Numbered from the stretch's first letter, positions 34,604 through 44,431 are shown. The stretch: 64,000 nucleotides of DNA from Pseudomonas petrae (GCF_021728295.1 NZ_JAKJXE010000010.1:124001-188000), one strand, 5' to 3'. Translations and numbers: made by a program. The notes: generated by a model from the sequence alone, not told the origin.

Positions 34604-35959
34604 ATGAAAATCGACCGACCTCTCTGGGCTGCCGGGGCGCTGTTGTCCCAGCAACAATTCCAGCAGCAAGCGCGCTGGGAAGCCTGGACAAACGAATGCA
34701 TCGCTCATCTGTCGCGGGTTCACCCGTGGGGGGTGCAGACGGCGACCTTTGATCTTGAGGCGCTGCGGCTGGGCAAACTCAAGGCGTCCGCCTTGCGCGT
34801 GCGGTTGCCGGACGGCACGCTGATCGACACCGACAGCGTTGATCGGCTGCCCGCCGCGCTGGCCCTCGAACAGATCCGGATCGAACCGGGGCAGGGCGCG
34901 ACAGTGCTGTTGTGCCTGCCGCTGGAGCAGGCCAACGGCGGCAATTGCCTGTTCGAAGACGCCCGCGCCGACCGGCCCGTGCGTTACCGCCAGGATTGGC
35001 GCGAGGTGCAGGATCTCTACGGCGACGACCAACAGTCGATCGGTGTACTCGAGCACATGCTCAGCCTGCGTCTTGCCAGCGATGACAACGCTAATTACCT
35101 GACCTGTCCCGTCGCCCGGCTGATGCGTGACGGGCAAGGCCGCGCGTGCCTGGACCAGGCGTTCGTGCCGCCGCTGTTGAGCTTTGCCGGGCACCCGGGT
35201 TTGCTGGTCCAACTCGACAATCTGCTGACCCAGCTGGCGTCCAAGCGTCAACGCTTGATGGGCATGCGCCGCGAGAGCAATCAGCGCATGGCCGACTTCG
35301 CCGTCGCCGATGTCTCGCTGTTCTGGCTGCTCAATGCGCTCAACACTTATCAGCCCGTGCTCGCCGATTTCAAGGCCAGCCCGGCGCGCCATCCCGAGCA
35401 GGTCTATCAGGAGCTGGTAAAGCTGGCGGGCGCTCTGCTGACGTTCTCCCTCGAACACGACGTTGACGCCATTCCGGCCTACCGCCACGAAGACCTGGAA
35501 ACGGTGTTCCCGCCGCTGATGCAGATGATCTCGACGTTGCTTGAAGCCAGTCTGCCGTCGCGGGTGATTGCCCTGGAGCTGGAGCGGGTGATCCCGGGTC
35601 GCTGGCAAGTGACGTTCAACGACCCGCGTCTGCGTGAGGCGGATGCCGCTGACTTTTACCTGTCGGTGCGCTGCCGTGAGACCCCGGCGCAATTGCAGGC
35701 GCAGTTTCCACGGTTGTGCAAAGTCGGTACGCCGGACGACGTTGATCAGTTGATCAATGCCGCGCTGGACGGCGTGCCGCTGCAGCCGCTGAGTCACGTG
35801 CCAGCGGCGATCCCGCTGCGGCTCGAGAACCAGTATTTCGCCCTCGATTTTGCCCATCCGAGCGGTCAGGCGGTACTCGCCGAAGGCGTCTGCGCGTTTT
35901 ACGTGCCGGCGACGCTGCCGGACGTCAAGCTTGAGCTGTTTGCGGTGTTGCGCTCATGA
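34604..35959 (+). CDS. tssK: T6SS baseplate protein TssK
   Basis: 451 residues from ATG 34604 (MKIDRPLWAAGALLSQQQFQ). This WxxG-LLxxQQFQxQxRW opening is the conserved TssK N-terminus. The middle holds DNLLTQLASKRQRLMGMRRE and the C-terminal domain ends PATLPDVKLELFAVLRS. TssK connects the baseplate (TssEFG) to the TssJLM membrane complex. Its last codon overlaps the tssL start (ATGA). Confidence 0.95.
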   Translation: MKIDRPLWAAGALLSQQQFQQQARWEAWTNECIAHLSRVHPWGVQTATFDLEALRLGKLKASALRVRLPDGTLIDTDSVDRLPAALALEQIRIEPGQGATVLLCLPLEQANGGNCLFEDARADRPVRYRQDWREVQDLYGDDQQSIGVLEHMLSLRLASDDNANYLTCPVARLMRDGQGRACLDQAFVPPLLSFAGHPGLLVQLDNLLTQLASKRQRLMGMRRESNQRMADFAVADVSLFWLLNALNTYQPVLADFKASPARHPEQVYQELVKLAGALLTFSLEHDVDAIPAYRHEDLETVFPPLMQMISTLLEASLPSRVIALELERVIPGRWQVTFNDPRLREADAADFYLSVRCRETPAQLQAQFPRLCKVGTPDDVDQLINAALDGVPLQPLSHVPAAIPLRLENQYFALDFAHPSGQAVLAEGVCAFYVPATLPDVKLELFAVLRS

Positions 35960-36639
35960 GCCGGCCGATGAAAAGCCAAATGGCTCCCCGTTCCGTCGAC
36001 GTCGACCAACTGCTGCAGGACAGTTACATGCTGGTGGTCGAGTTGCGCCATGGCGCGTCGGCTCCGGACAGCGACGCGCTCTGGAACCTGTGCACCCGGC
36101 AGGTGGTGGAGGTTCGCGATGCGCTGACGCAAGCCGGTGTCAGTCAGCGCAATGTCGATTTCATCAGCCACGCTCAATGCGCGCTGCTGGATGAAACCGT
36201 GCTCGCCCACGCCGATGCCAGTGCCCGCGCGAAATGGACCCACGAACCGCTTCAGGCGCATTACTTCGGACGTCATCAGGCGGGGCAGTTTCTCTACGAA
36301 GAAATGCGTGAAGTGCTGCACGAGCCGTCTGCGGACCCGAGCGTGCTGAGGGTGTATCACCGCGTCCTGATGCTGGGCTTTCTTGGTCGCTACAAGGAGC
36401 CAGACCACCCCGAGCGGCAGCAGTTGATGGCCGAGTTGACCGCCCGAGTCGCGCCGTTGACCCTGGATCAGCCGCTGCCGACGTGGATCGACGCCAGGGG
36501 GCGTCAGCCCTTGCCGGCATGGCTGCGCGCACCGTTGCTGCACCTGCTGGCGGCCGGTTTGCTGCTGGCGGGCATCTGGTGGTTGCTGGATTCTCATCTG
36601 GCGGCTCTGGTCGCCTCCCTTGTGACCGAGCGGGTGTGA
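35956..36639 (+). CDS. tssL: T6SS inner-membrane protein TssL (DotU/IcmH), short form
   Basis: 227 residues. The cytoplasmic DotU domain includes AQCALLDETVLAHADASARA, FYEEM-like FLYEEMREVLHE, and LMLGFLGRYKEPDHPERQQL. One TM helix closes the protein (LLHLLAAGLLLAGIWWLL). It lacks the peptidoglycan-binding OmpA extension of specialised TssLs; that function is supplied by the next gene. Together with TssM and TssJ it forms the trans-envelope complex. Confidence 0.95.
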   Translation: MSRPMKSQMAPRSVDVDQLLQDSYMLVVELRHGASAPDSDALWNLCTRQVVEVRDALTQAGVSQRNVDFISHAQCALLDETVLAHADASARAKWTHEPLQAHYFGRHQAGQFLYEEMREVLHEPSADPSVLRVYHRVLMLGFLGRYKEPDHPERQQLMAELTARVAPLTLDQPLPTWIDARGRQPLPAWLRAPLLHLLAAGLLLAGIWWLLDSHLAALVASLVTERV

Positions 36640-36646
36640 CGCGCCC

Positions 36647-38434
36647 ATGACACTCAAGTTGATGCGCGCACTTGCCCTGTGGACGGGATGCCTGGCGCTG
36701 ATGGTCATCAGCGTGTTGCCGCTGAGCCTGGTCGTTCAAGCTTCGGCCGCCTTTGGCGCCCTGACTCTGGTGACCGGGGGCTGGCTGCTGGCGGGTCGAC
36801 GCTCGGTCCGTCTTGGTGGCTCTCTGGGGCTGGATGAGTTTCGAGCCTTGCCCGGCAGTAACTACCGCCTGCCCGTGGTGCTGGTGTGCGGGGAGGGATC
36901 GGCGGCGCTTTTTGCTGGCGATGCGGATGCCGACGTCGATGCTGCAGAGCAACGTGCTGTGCGGACAACGGCGAGCGGGTGTTACGTCGGGGTGCCGAAC
37001 ATTGAACGATTGCCCGGTGTGGCCGCTGCGCTGCTGGCGGTCCGTCCGCAATGGCGTGCGCAGCTCAGCGTCATGTTCGTGCTCAATCCAGCCCAACACG
37101 CTGACAACGCGGTGCTGGCCGGCCAGATCCGTGCCCTGAGTCACCAGCTTTCGCTCATCCGCAGGCGTGCGCTGACGTTGCCGTTGTGGGTGGTGAGCTA
37201 TCAGCCAGCGTCCCTGAATGGGTGCGATATTCGTGGGACCGGCTTTAGCGGGGAAGAGGGCGGCTCCAGCACCGAATCCGTTTGGTTCAGTTGGGAAAAT
37301 GGCGAGCCATCGGCGCGGGTACGAAACAACGGCACCTGCGTCAGCGTCGAGGACTGGCAAAGACAAAACGCCGCTGCTCTCACTGACCGCCTGCACATCG
37401 CCGTTCAAATGAACACCCACGCCGCCTGGCTGGCGCAGTACTTCGCGCCACACTTCGCGCGGATCGGCCGGCATCGCACGCCGTTGCCGGTGGCTTACGC
37501 GATCTGCCGCGTGCCTCGCTTGCCTGAACAGGTTCCGGGCAGCGTCTGGCAGCAGTCGATACAGGGGAAGACTGCGCTGGTGCCGACCCATTTGACGGGG
37601 GGCACGGGCGGTGTTTTACCGGTGCCGGATTCTTTACTTGAGCTGTTGCCCCGGCACACCGGCAACAGCGCTGCGAGGCGCGCCGCTGTCATCGGCATAT
37701 GGCTGACGGCGTTCGCCGCCGTCGTCGCGATGTCGAGCTCGGCCCGGCAGAACACTTTGCTGATCCGTCAGGTCGGTGACGACCTGCGCCGCTACGCCTC
37801 GATCAACGAAACCGCCCGCGAGGATCAGCAGGCCGTGGCGCTGCGCGAAACGGCGTTGACCGTCCTGCACGACCACGCCCGGCGGCTGGATGACTACTAC
37901 CGCTACGGCGAGCCTCGGTCGCTGGGCCTGGGCCTGTACCGCGCCGAACAGCTGCGCATCAGGGTCTGGCACGCCATCGGCCGTTACCGGGCACCCACCG
38001 AGATGGCGCAGGCGCCCGGGCCGGTGCGTCTGGACACGCTGTCGCTGTTCAACATCGGCAGCGCCGAACTCAAGGCCGAGTCGACCCAGGTGCTGATCAA
38101 CGCACTGGTCGGCATCAAGGCCAGACCCGGCTGGCTGATCGTCGTCACCGGCCACACCGACGCCACCGGCAGCGCCGAGCAGAACCTGCGCCTGTCCCGC
38201 GACCGCGCCGCTTCGGTGCGCGACTGGATGCAACGCATGGGCGGCATTCCCGGCAGTTGCTTTGCCGTGCAGGGCTATGGCGCCAGTCAGCCGATCGCCA
38301 GCAATGACACCGAACAAGGGCGCAGGGCCAACCGCCGCGTCGACATCCGTCTGGTGCCGGAAGAGGGGGCCTGCGGGTCGCTTTCTGCCGGGGCCGGACC
38401 GGCTACCCCCGTCGCATTTCGCGGCACTCGATAA
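36647..38434 (+). CDS. T6SS-associated TssM-like/OmpA peptidoglycan-binding protein
   Basis: 595 residues. Two N-terminal TM helices (about 8-50), a cytoplasmic region of about 290 residues, a third TM (about 345-365) and a periplasmic part ending in an OmpA-like domain (about 470-575: LFNIGSAELKAESTQVLINA, TGHTDATGSAEQNLRLSRDR, QGYGASQPIASNDTEQGRRA, NRRVDIRLV). The layout 2 TM - cytoplasmic - TM - periplasmic mirrors the N-terminal half of TssM, so it is a TssM-like base fused to a cell-wall anchor. It probably fixes the TssL/TssM complex to peptidoglycan. A REP element is embedded in frame at 37233-37257 and encodes RGTGFSGEE. The start is ATG 36647, 7 bp after tssL. Confidence 0.85.
   Translation: MTLKLMRALALWTGCLALMVISVLPLSLVVQASAAFGALTLVTGGWLLAGRRSVRLGGSLGLDEFRALPGSNYRLPVVLVCGEGSAALFAGDADADVDAAEQRAVRTTASGCYVGVPNIERLPGVAAALLAVRPQWRAQLSVMFVLNPAQHADNAVLAGQIRALSHQLSLIRRRALTLPLWVVSYQPASLNGCDIRGTGFSGEEGGSSTESVWFSWENGEPSARVRNNGTCVSVEDWQRQNAAALTDRLHIAVQMNTHAAWLAQYFAPHFARIGRHRTPLPVAYAICRVPRLPEQVPGSVWQQSIQGKTALVPTHLTGGTGGVLPVPDSLLELLPRHTGNSAARRAAVIGIWLTAFAAVVAMSSSARQNTLLIRQVGDDLRRYASINETAREDQQAVALRETALTVLHDHARRLDDYYRYGEPRSLGLGLYRAEQLRIRVWHAIGRYRAPTEMAQAPGPVRLDTLSLFNIGSAELKAESTQVLINALVGIKARPGWLIVVTGHTDATGSAEQNLRLSRDRAASVRDWMQRMGGIPGSCFAVQGYGASQPIASNDTEQGRRANRRVDIRLVPEEGACGSLSAGAGPATPVAFRGTR
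37233..37257 (+). repeat. REP element inside a T6SS coding sequence
   Basis: GTGGGACCGGCTTTAGCGGG followed by GAAGA matches the intergenic REPs at 9028 and 14517 apart from the decayed CCG/GCG triplet. It is read through in frame in the OmpA-like protein (residues about 196-204). REPs are almost always intergenic. Confidence 0.85.
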
Positions 38435-38453
38435 CCCAAGCAAGGAGTTTCAC

Positions 38454-38945
38454 ATGGCAATTCCCGTTTACCTCTGGCTCAAAGATGACGGCGGCGCTGA
38501 CATCAAAGGCTCGGTCAACGTGCAGTCCCGGGAAGGCAGCGTCGAAGTGGTCGCCCAGGACCACAGCGTCTACATCCCCACCGACAACAACACCGGAAAA
38601 TTGACCGGCGCCCGCGTCCACACGCCGTTCCTGTTCACCAAGGAAATCGATGCCAGCAGCCCGTACCTGTACAAGGCGGTCGGCACCGGCCAGACCCTGA
38701 AAAGCGCCGAGTTCAAGTGGTACCGCATCGACGACGCCGGCCAGGAAGTCGAGTACTTCAACACCCTGCTGGAGAACGTCAAGGTCGTCCGCGTCGCGCC
38801 GAAAATGCACGACGTCAAAGACCCGGCCAAGGAGAAGTACAACCACCTGGAGATGGTCGAGCTGCGCTACGAGAAGGTCACCTGGACCTACAAGGACGGC
38901 AACATCATCCACTCCGACTCGTGGAACGAACGACAGACCGCCTGA
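38454..38945 (+). CDS. hcp: T6SS tube protein Hcp (TssD)
   Basis: 163 residues from ATG 38454 behind AAGGAG. It has the Hcp signatures IPVYLWLKDDGGADIKGSVN, EVVAQDHSVYIPTDNNTGKL, ARVHTPFLFTKEIDASSPYL and LRYEKVTWTYKDGNIIHSDS. Hexameric rings stack into the inner tube and can carry small effectors. It is flanked by 186 bp before clpV, so it may have its own strong translation or transcript end. Confidence 0.98.
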   Translation: MAIPVYLWLKDDGGADIKGSVNVQSREGSVEVVAQDHSVYIPTDNNTGKLTGARVHTPFLFTKEIDASSPYLYKAVGTGQTLKSAEFKWYRIDDAGQEVEYFNTLLENVKVVRVAPKMHDVKDPAKEKYNHLEMVELRYEKVTWTYKDGNIIHSDSWNERQTA

Positions 38946-39131
38946 CGCTGCAAGGCCGGCAGGCAGCTTTTGCGTGTCTGCCGGCTGCGGTGTGTTGGGT
39001 TGAGCGTCCGCGCGCGGGCGCTCCGCCAAGCACATCGGCACGGCACATTTCCCCAGAAAAAACAGCGAGGCGCCGACCGCTCAACGGTCTCGTCGCCGCT
39101 CCTTACTCCTTCCGTTCAAGGACGATGACCC

Positions 39132-41762
39132 ATGGCACAGAGCTCCTCCCGTTTGCTTCGCCGCCTCAACCCTTTCTGCGCCCAGTCCCTCAGCGCGGCG
39201 GCAACGCTGTGCCAGAGCCGCGGCCACGGCCACATCACCATCGAGCACTGGCTGCTGAAACTGCTGGGGCAGGGCGACGGTGATCTGGTGCTGATCGGCC
39301 GGCGTTACGAGTGGGACATCGAAGCGCTGTGGACAGGCTTGCTCGGCCACCTCGACCGCCTGCCGCGCAGCGTCCAGGCCAAGCCGCAGCTGTGTGACAA
39401 GCTGCAGCGGCTGATCAAGAACGCCTGGGTGCGCGCTTCGATGGACGAGGACAACGAGCAACTGCGCTCGGCCCACGTGCTGGCGGCGCTGATCGAAACC
39501 CCCGCCCTGCTGGCGTGCGTGGAAGCCTGGCCGTTGCTCAGCCTGAGCGAGGTGCAGTTGCGCCATTTGCTGCCGTTTCTTGACGAGCATTCCGATGAGC
39601 GTCCTCAGACTGGGCAAGGGCTGGATTTTGTTCCCGATGCTGCGCCTGTGGATTCGGTGATGAGTGCTGCGGAAAATCCTGTGCTGGCGAAGTTCACCCA
39701 GGACATCACCGACAAGGCGCGCAAGGGTGAGATCGATCCGGTGCTGGGCCGTGACGACGAGATTCGTCAGGTCATCGACATCCTCAGCCGCCGTCGCAAG
39801 AACAACCCGATTCTGGTGGGCGAGCCGGGCGTCGGCAAAACCGCGCTGGTCGAAGGGCTGGCCCTGCGCATCGTCGAGGGCAACGTGCCCGCCAGCCTCA
39901 AACCGGTCAGCGTGCGCACGCTGGATCTGGGGCTGTTGCAGGCGGGCGCCGGGGTCAAGGGTGAGTTCGAACAACGTCTGAAAGACGTGATCGAGGCCGT
40001 GCAGCAGGCCGAGCACCCGGTGCTGCTGTTCATCGACGAGGCCCATACGCTAATCGGCGCGGGCAATCAGGCGGGAGGCGCCGACGCTGCCAATCTGCTC
40101 AAGCCCGCCCTGGCCCGAGGTGAACTGCGCACCATCGCCGCGACCACCTGGAGTGAATACAAGCAATACTTCGAGCGTGATCCCGCGCTGGAGCGGCGCT
40201 TCCAGACGGTCAAGGTCGACGAGCCGGATGACGCCACCGCGATGGTCATGCTGCGCGGGTTGAAGGCCCGCTATGCCAGCCATCATGGCGTACACATCGA
40301 GGACGCCGCGATACAGGCCGCAGTCGTGCTGTCGCGCCGCTATCTGCCCGGCCGCCAGTTGCCGGACAAAGCCGTCGACCTGCTCGACACCGCCAGCGCC
40401 CGGGTGCGCATGAGCCTGGATTGCGAACCCCAGGCGCTGATCGCGAGCAAGGCCCGGCAGTCGGCGCTGGAGCAGGAACGCCAGGCGCTGCAAGACGATC
40501 AGCGCATCAACGGACACAACGCAGACGAGCGTCTGGCGGTCATCGCCGCGCAGCTTGTATCCCTGAGTAATGAGCTGTTGCAACTGCAGTTGCAGCACGC
40601 CAACGAACTCGACCTGGCGCAGACGTTGCTCGCTGCCCGCCATGCCGAGGTCTTCGACGCCGAGACCTGCGCGGCTCTACAGGCCCAGCTCAAGGCGGTT
40701 CAGGGCGATGCGCCGCTGCTGTCGCTGGACGTCGACGATCGCAGCGTCGCCCAGGTGATCGCCGACTGGACCGGCGTGCCCCTGAGCAGCCTGCTGAAAG
40801 ATGAACAGGCCAGCCTGCTGACGCTGGAACAGTCCCTGGCCGCCCGCGTAATCGGACAGGACCGCGCGTTGACGGCAATGGCCCAGCGTCTGCGCGCCGC
40901 GAAAACCGGCCTCACCGAAGAAGACTCCCCGCTGGGCGTGTTCCTGCTGGTCGGCAGCAGCGGCATCGGCAAGACCGAAACTGCCCTGGCGCTGGCCGAC
41001 ACCCTGTTTGACGGCGAGAAATCGCTGATCACCCTGAACCTGTCCGAGTACCAGGAAGCCCACACTGTCAGCCAACTGAAAGGCGCGCCGCCGGGTTACG
41101 TCGGCTACGGACAGGGCGGGGTGCTCACCGAAGCGGTGCGCCAGCGACCCTACAGCGTCGTGCTGCTCGACGAAGTGGAAAAGGCCCATCGCGACGTGCT
41201 CAACCTGTTTTATCAGGTCTTCGATCGGGGCTTGATGCGCGACGGCGAAGGGCGCGAAATCGACTTCCGCAACACCGTCATCGTCATGACTTCCAACCTG
41301 GGCAGCGACCTGTTGCAGGACTACCTGCTGGCGAACCCCGAAGCGCTCGACGGTGAAGTGCACGAGCAACTGCGACCGGTCCTGCGCGAACACTTCCAGC
41401 CCGCGCTGCTGGCGCGTTTTCAGACGCTGATTTACCGGCCGCTGCAGACGCCGGCGCTCAAACGCATCGTCGCACTCAAGCTGGGCAAAGTGGCGGAGCG
41501 GTTGCGCCGGCATTACGGACTGGACTGCCGGATCGACGAACGCCTGCACGATGCGCTGGTGGAGGCGTGCCTGCTGCCCGACAGCGGCGCGCGGAACATC
41601 GACAGCCTGCTCAATCAGCAGATTTTGCCGGTGCTGAGTCAGCAGCTTTTGCAGCGCCAGGCCGCGCGATTGGCAACCCGGGGCGTGGTGGTGGGGCACT
41701 GCGAGGAAGACGGCATCACCCTTGAGTTTGTCGGGGCCCAGGCGTCGGTGGAGGGCGAATGA
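39132..41762 (+). CDS. clpV: T6SS sheath-recycling AAA+ ATPase ClpV (TssH)
   Basis: 876 residues with a Clp-N domain (HITIEHWLLKLLGQGDGDLV) and two AAA+ modules. Walker A1 is GEPGVGKT (230-237) with LLFIDEAHTLIGAG; Walker A2 is GSSGIGKT (608-615) with VVLLDEVEKAHRDVLN. The intact IGxL/GYVGYGQGG pore-type loop (PPGYVGYGQGGVLTEAV) and the ClpV-specific N-terminal region bind contracted TssC for disassembly. Its stop overlaps the vgrG start (ATGATGA). Confidence 0.97.
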   Translation: MAQSSSRLLRRLNPFCAQSLSAAATLCQSRGHGHITIEHWLLKLLGQGDGDLVLIGRRYEWDIEALWTGLLGHLDRLPRSVQAKPQLCDKLQRLIKNAWVRASMDEDNEQLRSAHVLAALIETPALLACVEAWPLLSLSEVQLRHLLPFLDEHSDERPQTGQGLDFVPDAAPVDSVMSAAENPVLAKFTQDITDKARKGEIDPVLGRDDEIRQVIDILSRRRKNNPILVGEPGVGKTALVEGLALRIVEGNVPASLKPVSVRTLDLGLLQAGAGVKGEFEQRLKDVIEAVQQAEHPVLLFIDEAHTLIGAGNQAGGADAANLLKPALARGELRTIAATTWSEYKQYFERDPALERRFQTVKVDEPDDATAMVMLRGLKARYASHHGVHIEDAAIQAAVVLSRRYLPGRQLPDKAVDLLDTASARVRMSLDCEPQALIASKARQSALEQERQALQDDQRINGHNADERLAVIAAQLVSLSNELLQLQLQHANELDLAQTLLAARHAEVFDAETCAALQAQLKAVQGDAPLLSLDVDDRSVAQVIADWTGVPLSSLLKDEQASLLTLEQSLAARVIGQDRALTAMAQRLRAAKTGLTEEDSPLGVFLLVGSSGIGKTETALALADTLFDGEKSLITLNLSEYQEAHTVSQLKGAPPGYVGYGQGGVLTEAVRQRPYSVVLLDEVEKAHRDVLNLFYQVFDRGLMRDGEGREIDFRNTVIVMTSNLGSDLLQDYLLANPEALDGEVHEQLRPVLREHFQPALLARFQTLIYRPLQTPALKRIVALKLGKVAERLRRHYGLDCRIDERLHDALVEACLLPDSGARNIDSLLNQQILPVLSQQLLQRQAARLATRGVVVGHCEEDGITLEFVGAQASVEGE

Positions 41763-44296
41763 TGAACGATGCCATCGGGGTGTTTTTCGACCATAGCCGT
41801 CACAAGCTTACCGTTCATAACCTGCCTTTGGCGCTGGATGTGCTGGCCTTTGAGGGTGAGGAGCGGTTGAGTCAGCCGTTTCATTACCGCGTGGAATTTA
41901 CCTCGGCCGAGCAGGATATCGGCGCTGAGCGGATGCTGGGGCAGGAGGCGCATTTCAGTTTGCATGCGGCGGCGCATACGTTGCCGATTGCGATTCCTGG
42001 GTTGCCGGTGCCGGCTGTTAAAGCACTGCGGACGCTGCATGGGGTGATTACCGGGCTCAAGCGGTTGTCGGGTTCGGCTGACGAGGCGCGCTATGAAGTG
42101 ACGCTGGAACCGCGCCTGGCGTTGCTGGGTCGTGGGCGGCAGTTTCGGATTTATCAGCATCAGTCGGTGCCGCAGATTGTCGAGAGCATCTTGCGGACGC
42201 GCCATGACTTTGAGGGGCAGGATTTTCTGTTCACGCTGGTGCGGGAGTATCCGACGCGCGAGCAGGTGATGCAGTACGGCGAGAGCGATCTGGCGTTTAT
42301 TTCGCGGCTTTTGGCCGAGGTGGGGATCTGGTATCGGTTTACCAATGACGAGCGACTGGGCATTGCGGTTGTCGAGTTTCATGACGATCAGCATCATTAC
42401 GCTAAGCCTCGGGTTGGCTTGCCGTATCGGCCTCAGTCCGGGTTGGGCAGCAGCGGCCAGGATGGGGTTTGGGGGCTGCAGGTCAGTCATGAGGTGGTAG
42501 AGCAGAGCGTACATTTTCGGGCGTATCACCATCGGGATGCGAACGCCTGGCTGGATGGGGATGTGGATCAGACGCGGGGTGACTCGACCACTTATGGCGA
42601 GGCGTATCACTATGCCGAGCCGTATCGCGTATTGGGCGACAAGCTGGATCAGGATGAAGATCTGCTGGGGGAAAGCGGGTTTTTCTATGGGCGGTTGCGG
42701 CATGAGCGATATCTGAATAATCAGACTCGCTTAAGTGGCGTGAGCAGCAGTGCTTCGTTGGGATTGGCGCAGGTGCTGACGATTTCCGGTGGGGCACCGC
42801 AGGCGTTTGAGCCGGGAGCGGTGCTCACAAGGCTACGGTTGCGTGCGGCGCGGGATCGCAGTTTTGAGTTGAGCTTTGAAGCGCTTCCGTATTCCGAGAG
42901 CGTGTGTTTTCGGCCGCCGTTGCTGGCTAAACCTGCGATAACCGGCACTGTTCCGGCGCGGGTCACCAGTTCGCTGGCCAACGATCCCTATAGCCACATC
43001 GACCGCGAAGGCCGCTACAAGGTCAGCTTTCTGTTTGACCGCGACAGTTGGGAGCTGGGTGAGGAAAGCCTGTGGTTGAGGTTGGCCCGACCTTATGCGG
43101 GCGATACCCACGGCCTGCACCTGCCGCTGATCTGCGGGACCGAAGTGGCGATTGCCTTCGAGCAAGGCGACCCGGACCGGCCGTACATCGCCCATGCCCT
43201 TCACGACAGCCGCCATCCCGATCATGTGACGCTGCTGCGCAGCGATTACAAACGCAATGTCCTGCGCACGCCGGCGAATAACAAGCTGCGCATGGAGGAT
43301 GATCGCGGGAAAGAGCACATCAAACTCAGCACCGAGCACTGCGGCAAGAGCCAGCTGAACCTTGGGCATCTGGTCGACAACGAGAAGGATAAGCGCGGCG
43401 AAGGGTTTGAGTTGCGCACGGACGGCTGGGGCGCGCTTCGCGCGGGGCATGGGGTGTTTATCAGTGCGGATGAACAGACCAAGGCCCACGGTCAGCAGCT
43501 CGATATGGACGCTGCGATCGAGCAGCTTGAAAGCGCGTTGTCGTTGGCCCGGTCCATGGCTCAAGCCGCGCGGAGTGCCCAGGCCATTGCCGCCGATACG
43601 AGCGGCCATGAGCAACTCACCGCGGCGCTTACCAACCTGACCGAGCCAGGGCTTTTACTGCATGCACCGGCCGGCATCGGCGTGGTCAGTCCCGAGGCTG
43701 TTTTGCTGTCCTCCGGCCGTGACAGCGTCGCCATCACGTCGTCGCGCTCGACCAACGTCAGTGCGGGACATGACATCACCGGCACGGCCGAGGGGGCGAT
43801 CAGCCTGTGCGCTGTGACCAAAGGTTTCGACCTAAAAGCCGTGGATGGGGATATGCAGCTCCATGCCTACTGCGGCGCGATGCACGCGTTGGCGAATGAC
43901 CAGATAAAAATTGAAAGCCTGGCCGGCCGTGTCGAGATCAGTGCGCCCGAAGAAATCGTCTTCAGCTGCGGCGGCGCATTCATCCGCATCAAGGATGGCG
44001 AAATCGAGCTGGGCGCGCCAGGGAACATCCATCACCGGGCCGCTTACGTGCTAAAGGGCGGTGCCACCACGCTGACCACCCCGGCAACGCCGATACCGCC
44101 GGGCTATTCCGCGGGCTACACCCTCAGCGAACCGGATAAGGGTTACGCGCCCTTCGCCCGTTACCTGATCACCACCCAGGAGGGCGAGCGGTTCCCCGGC
44201 GTGACCGATAAGGACGGCAAGACCATTCCGGTCCACACGCTGTTGCCCGGGAACGTGGTGATCGAGTTTCCCAATGACAAGCACGATGAGCAGTGA
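41759..44296 (+). CDS. vgrG: T6SS spike protein VgrG (TssI)
   Basis: 845 residues. The gp27-like part (FEGEERLSQPFHYRVEFTSA, RILRTRHDF-type QIVESILRTRHDFEGQDFLF, YGESDLAFISRLLAEVGIWY) is followed by the gp5 OB-fold region (SHIDREGRYKVSFLFDRDSW, GTEVAIAFEQGDPDRPYIAH) and a DUF2345 beta-helix extension (HAPAGIGVVSPEAVLLSSGR, VDGDMQLHAYCGAMHALAND). It ends in a 60-residue tail (PPGYSAGYTLSEPDKGYAPF) that probably recruits the next-door lipase. Codon use in the first 1.2 kb (many G/T-ending codons) differs from the rest and from clpV. Confidence 0.96.
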   Translation: MMNDAIGVFFDHSRHKLTVHNLPLALDVLAFEGEERLSQPFHYRVEFTSAEQDIGAERMLGQEAHFSLHAAAHTLPIAIPGLPVPAVKALRTLHGVITGLKRLSGSADEARYEVTLEPRLALLGRGRQFRIYQHQSVPQIVESILRTRHDFEGQDFLFTLVREYPTREQVMQYGESDLAFISRLLAEVGIWYRFTNDERLGIAVVEFHDDQHHYAKPRVGLPYRPQSGLGSSGQDGVWGLQVSHEVVEQSVHFRAYHHRDANAWLDGDVDQTRGDSTTYGEAYHYAEPYRVLGDKLDQDEDLLGESGFFYGRLRHERYLNNQTRLSGVSSSASLGLAQVLTISGGAPQAFEPGAVLTRLRLRAARDRSFELSFEALPYSESVCFRPPLLAKPAITGTVPARVTSSLANDPYSHIDREGRYKVSFLFDRDSWELGEESLWLRLARPYAGDTHGLHLPLICGTEVAIAFEQGDPDRPYIAHALHDSRHPDHVTLLRSDYKRNVLRTPANNKLRMEDDRGKEHIKLSTEHCGKSQLNLGHLVDNEKDKRGEGFELRTDGWGALRAGHGVFISADEQTKAHGQQLDMDAAIEQLESALSLARSMAQAARSAQAIAADTSGHEQLTAALTNLTEPGLLLHAPAGIGVVSPEAVLLSSGRDSVAITSSRSTNVSAGHDITGTAEGAISLCAVTKGFDLKAVDGDMQLHAYCGAMHALANDQIKIESLAGRVEISAPEEIVFSCGGAFIRIKDGEIELGAPGNIHHRAAYVLKGGATTLTTPATPIPPGYSAGYTLSEPDKGYAPFARYLITTQEGERFPGVTDKDGKTIPVHTLLPGNVVIEFPNDKHDEQ

Positions 44297-44431
44297 CCAC
44301 CGCTCAGGGGCCCCGTCGCCCGGATGGGTTGCGATCTGCATCGCGCCAGCTATCGACACAGCGCCCGATGCCAAGCGGCCGCTCGCGACCATTTATCACC
44401 GCATCAAATCTTCAATCAGGAAGGACCCGGC

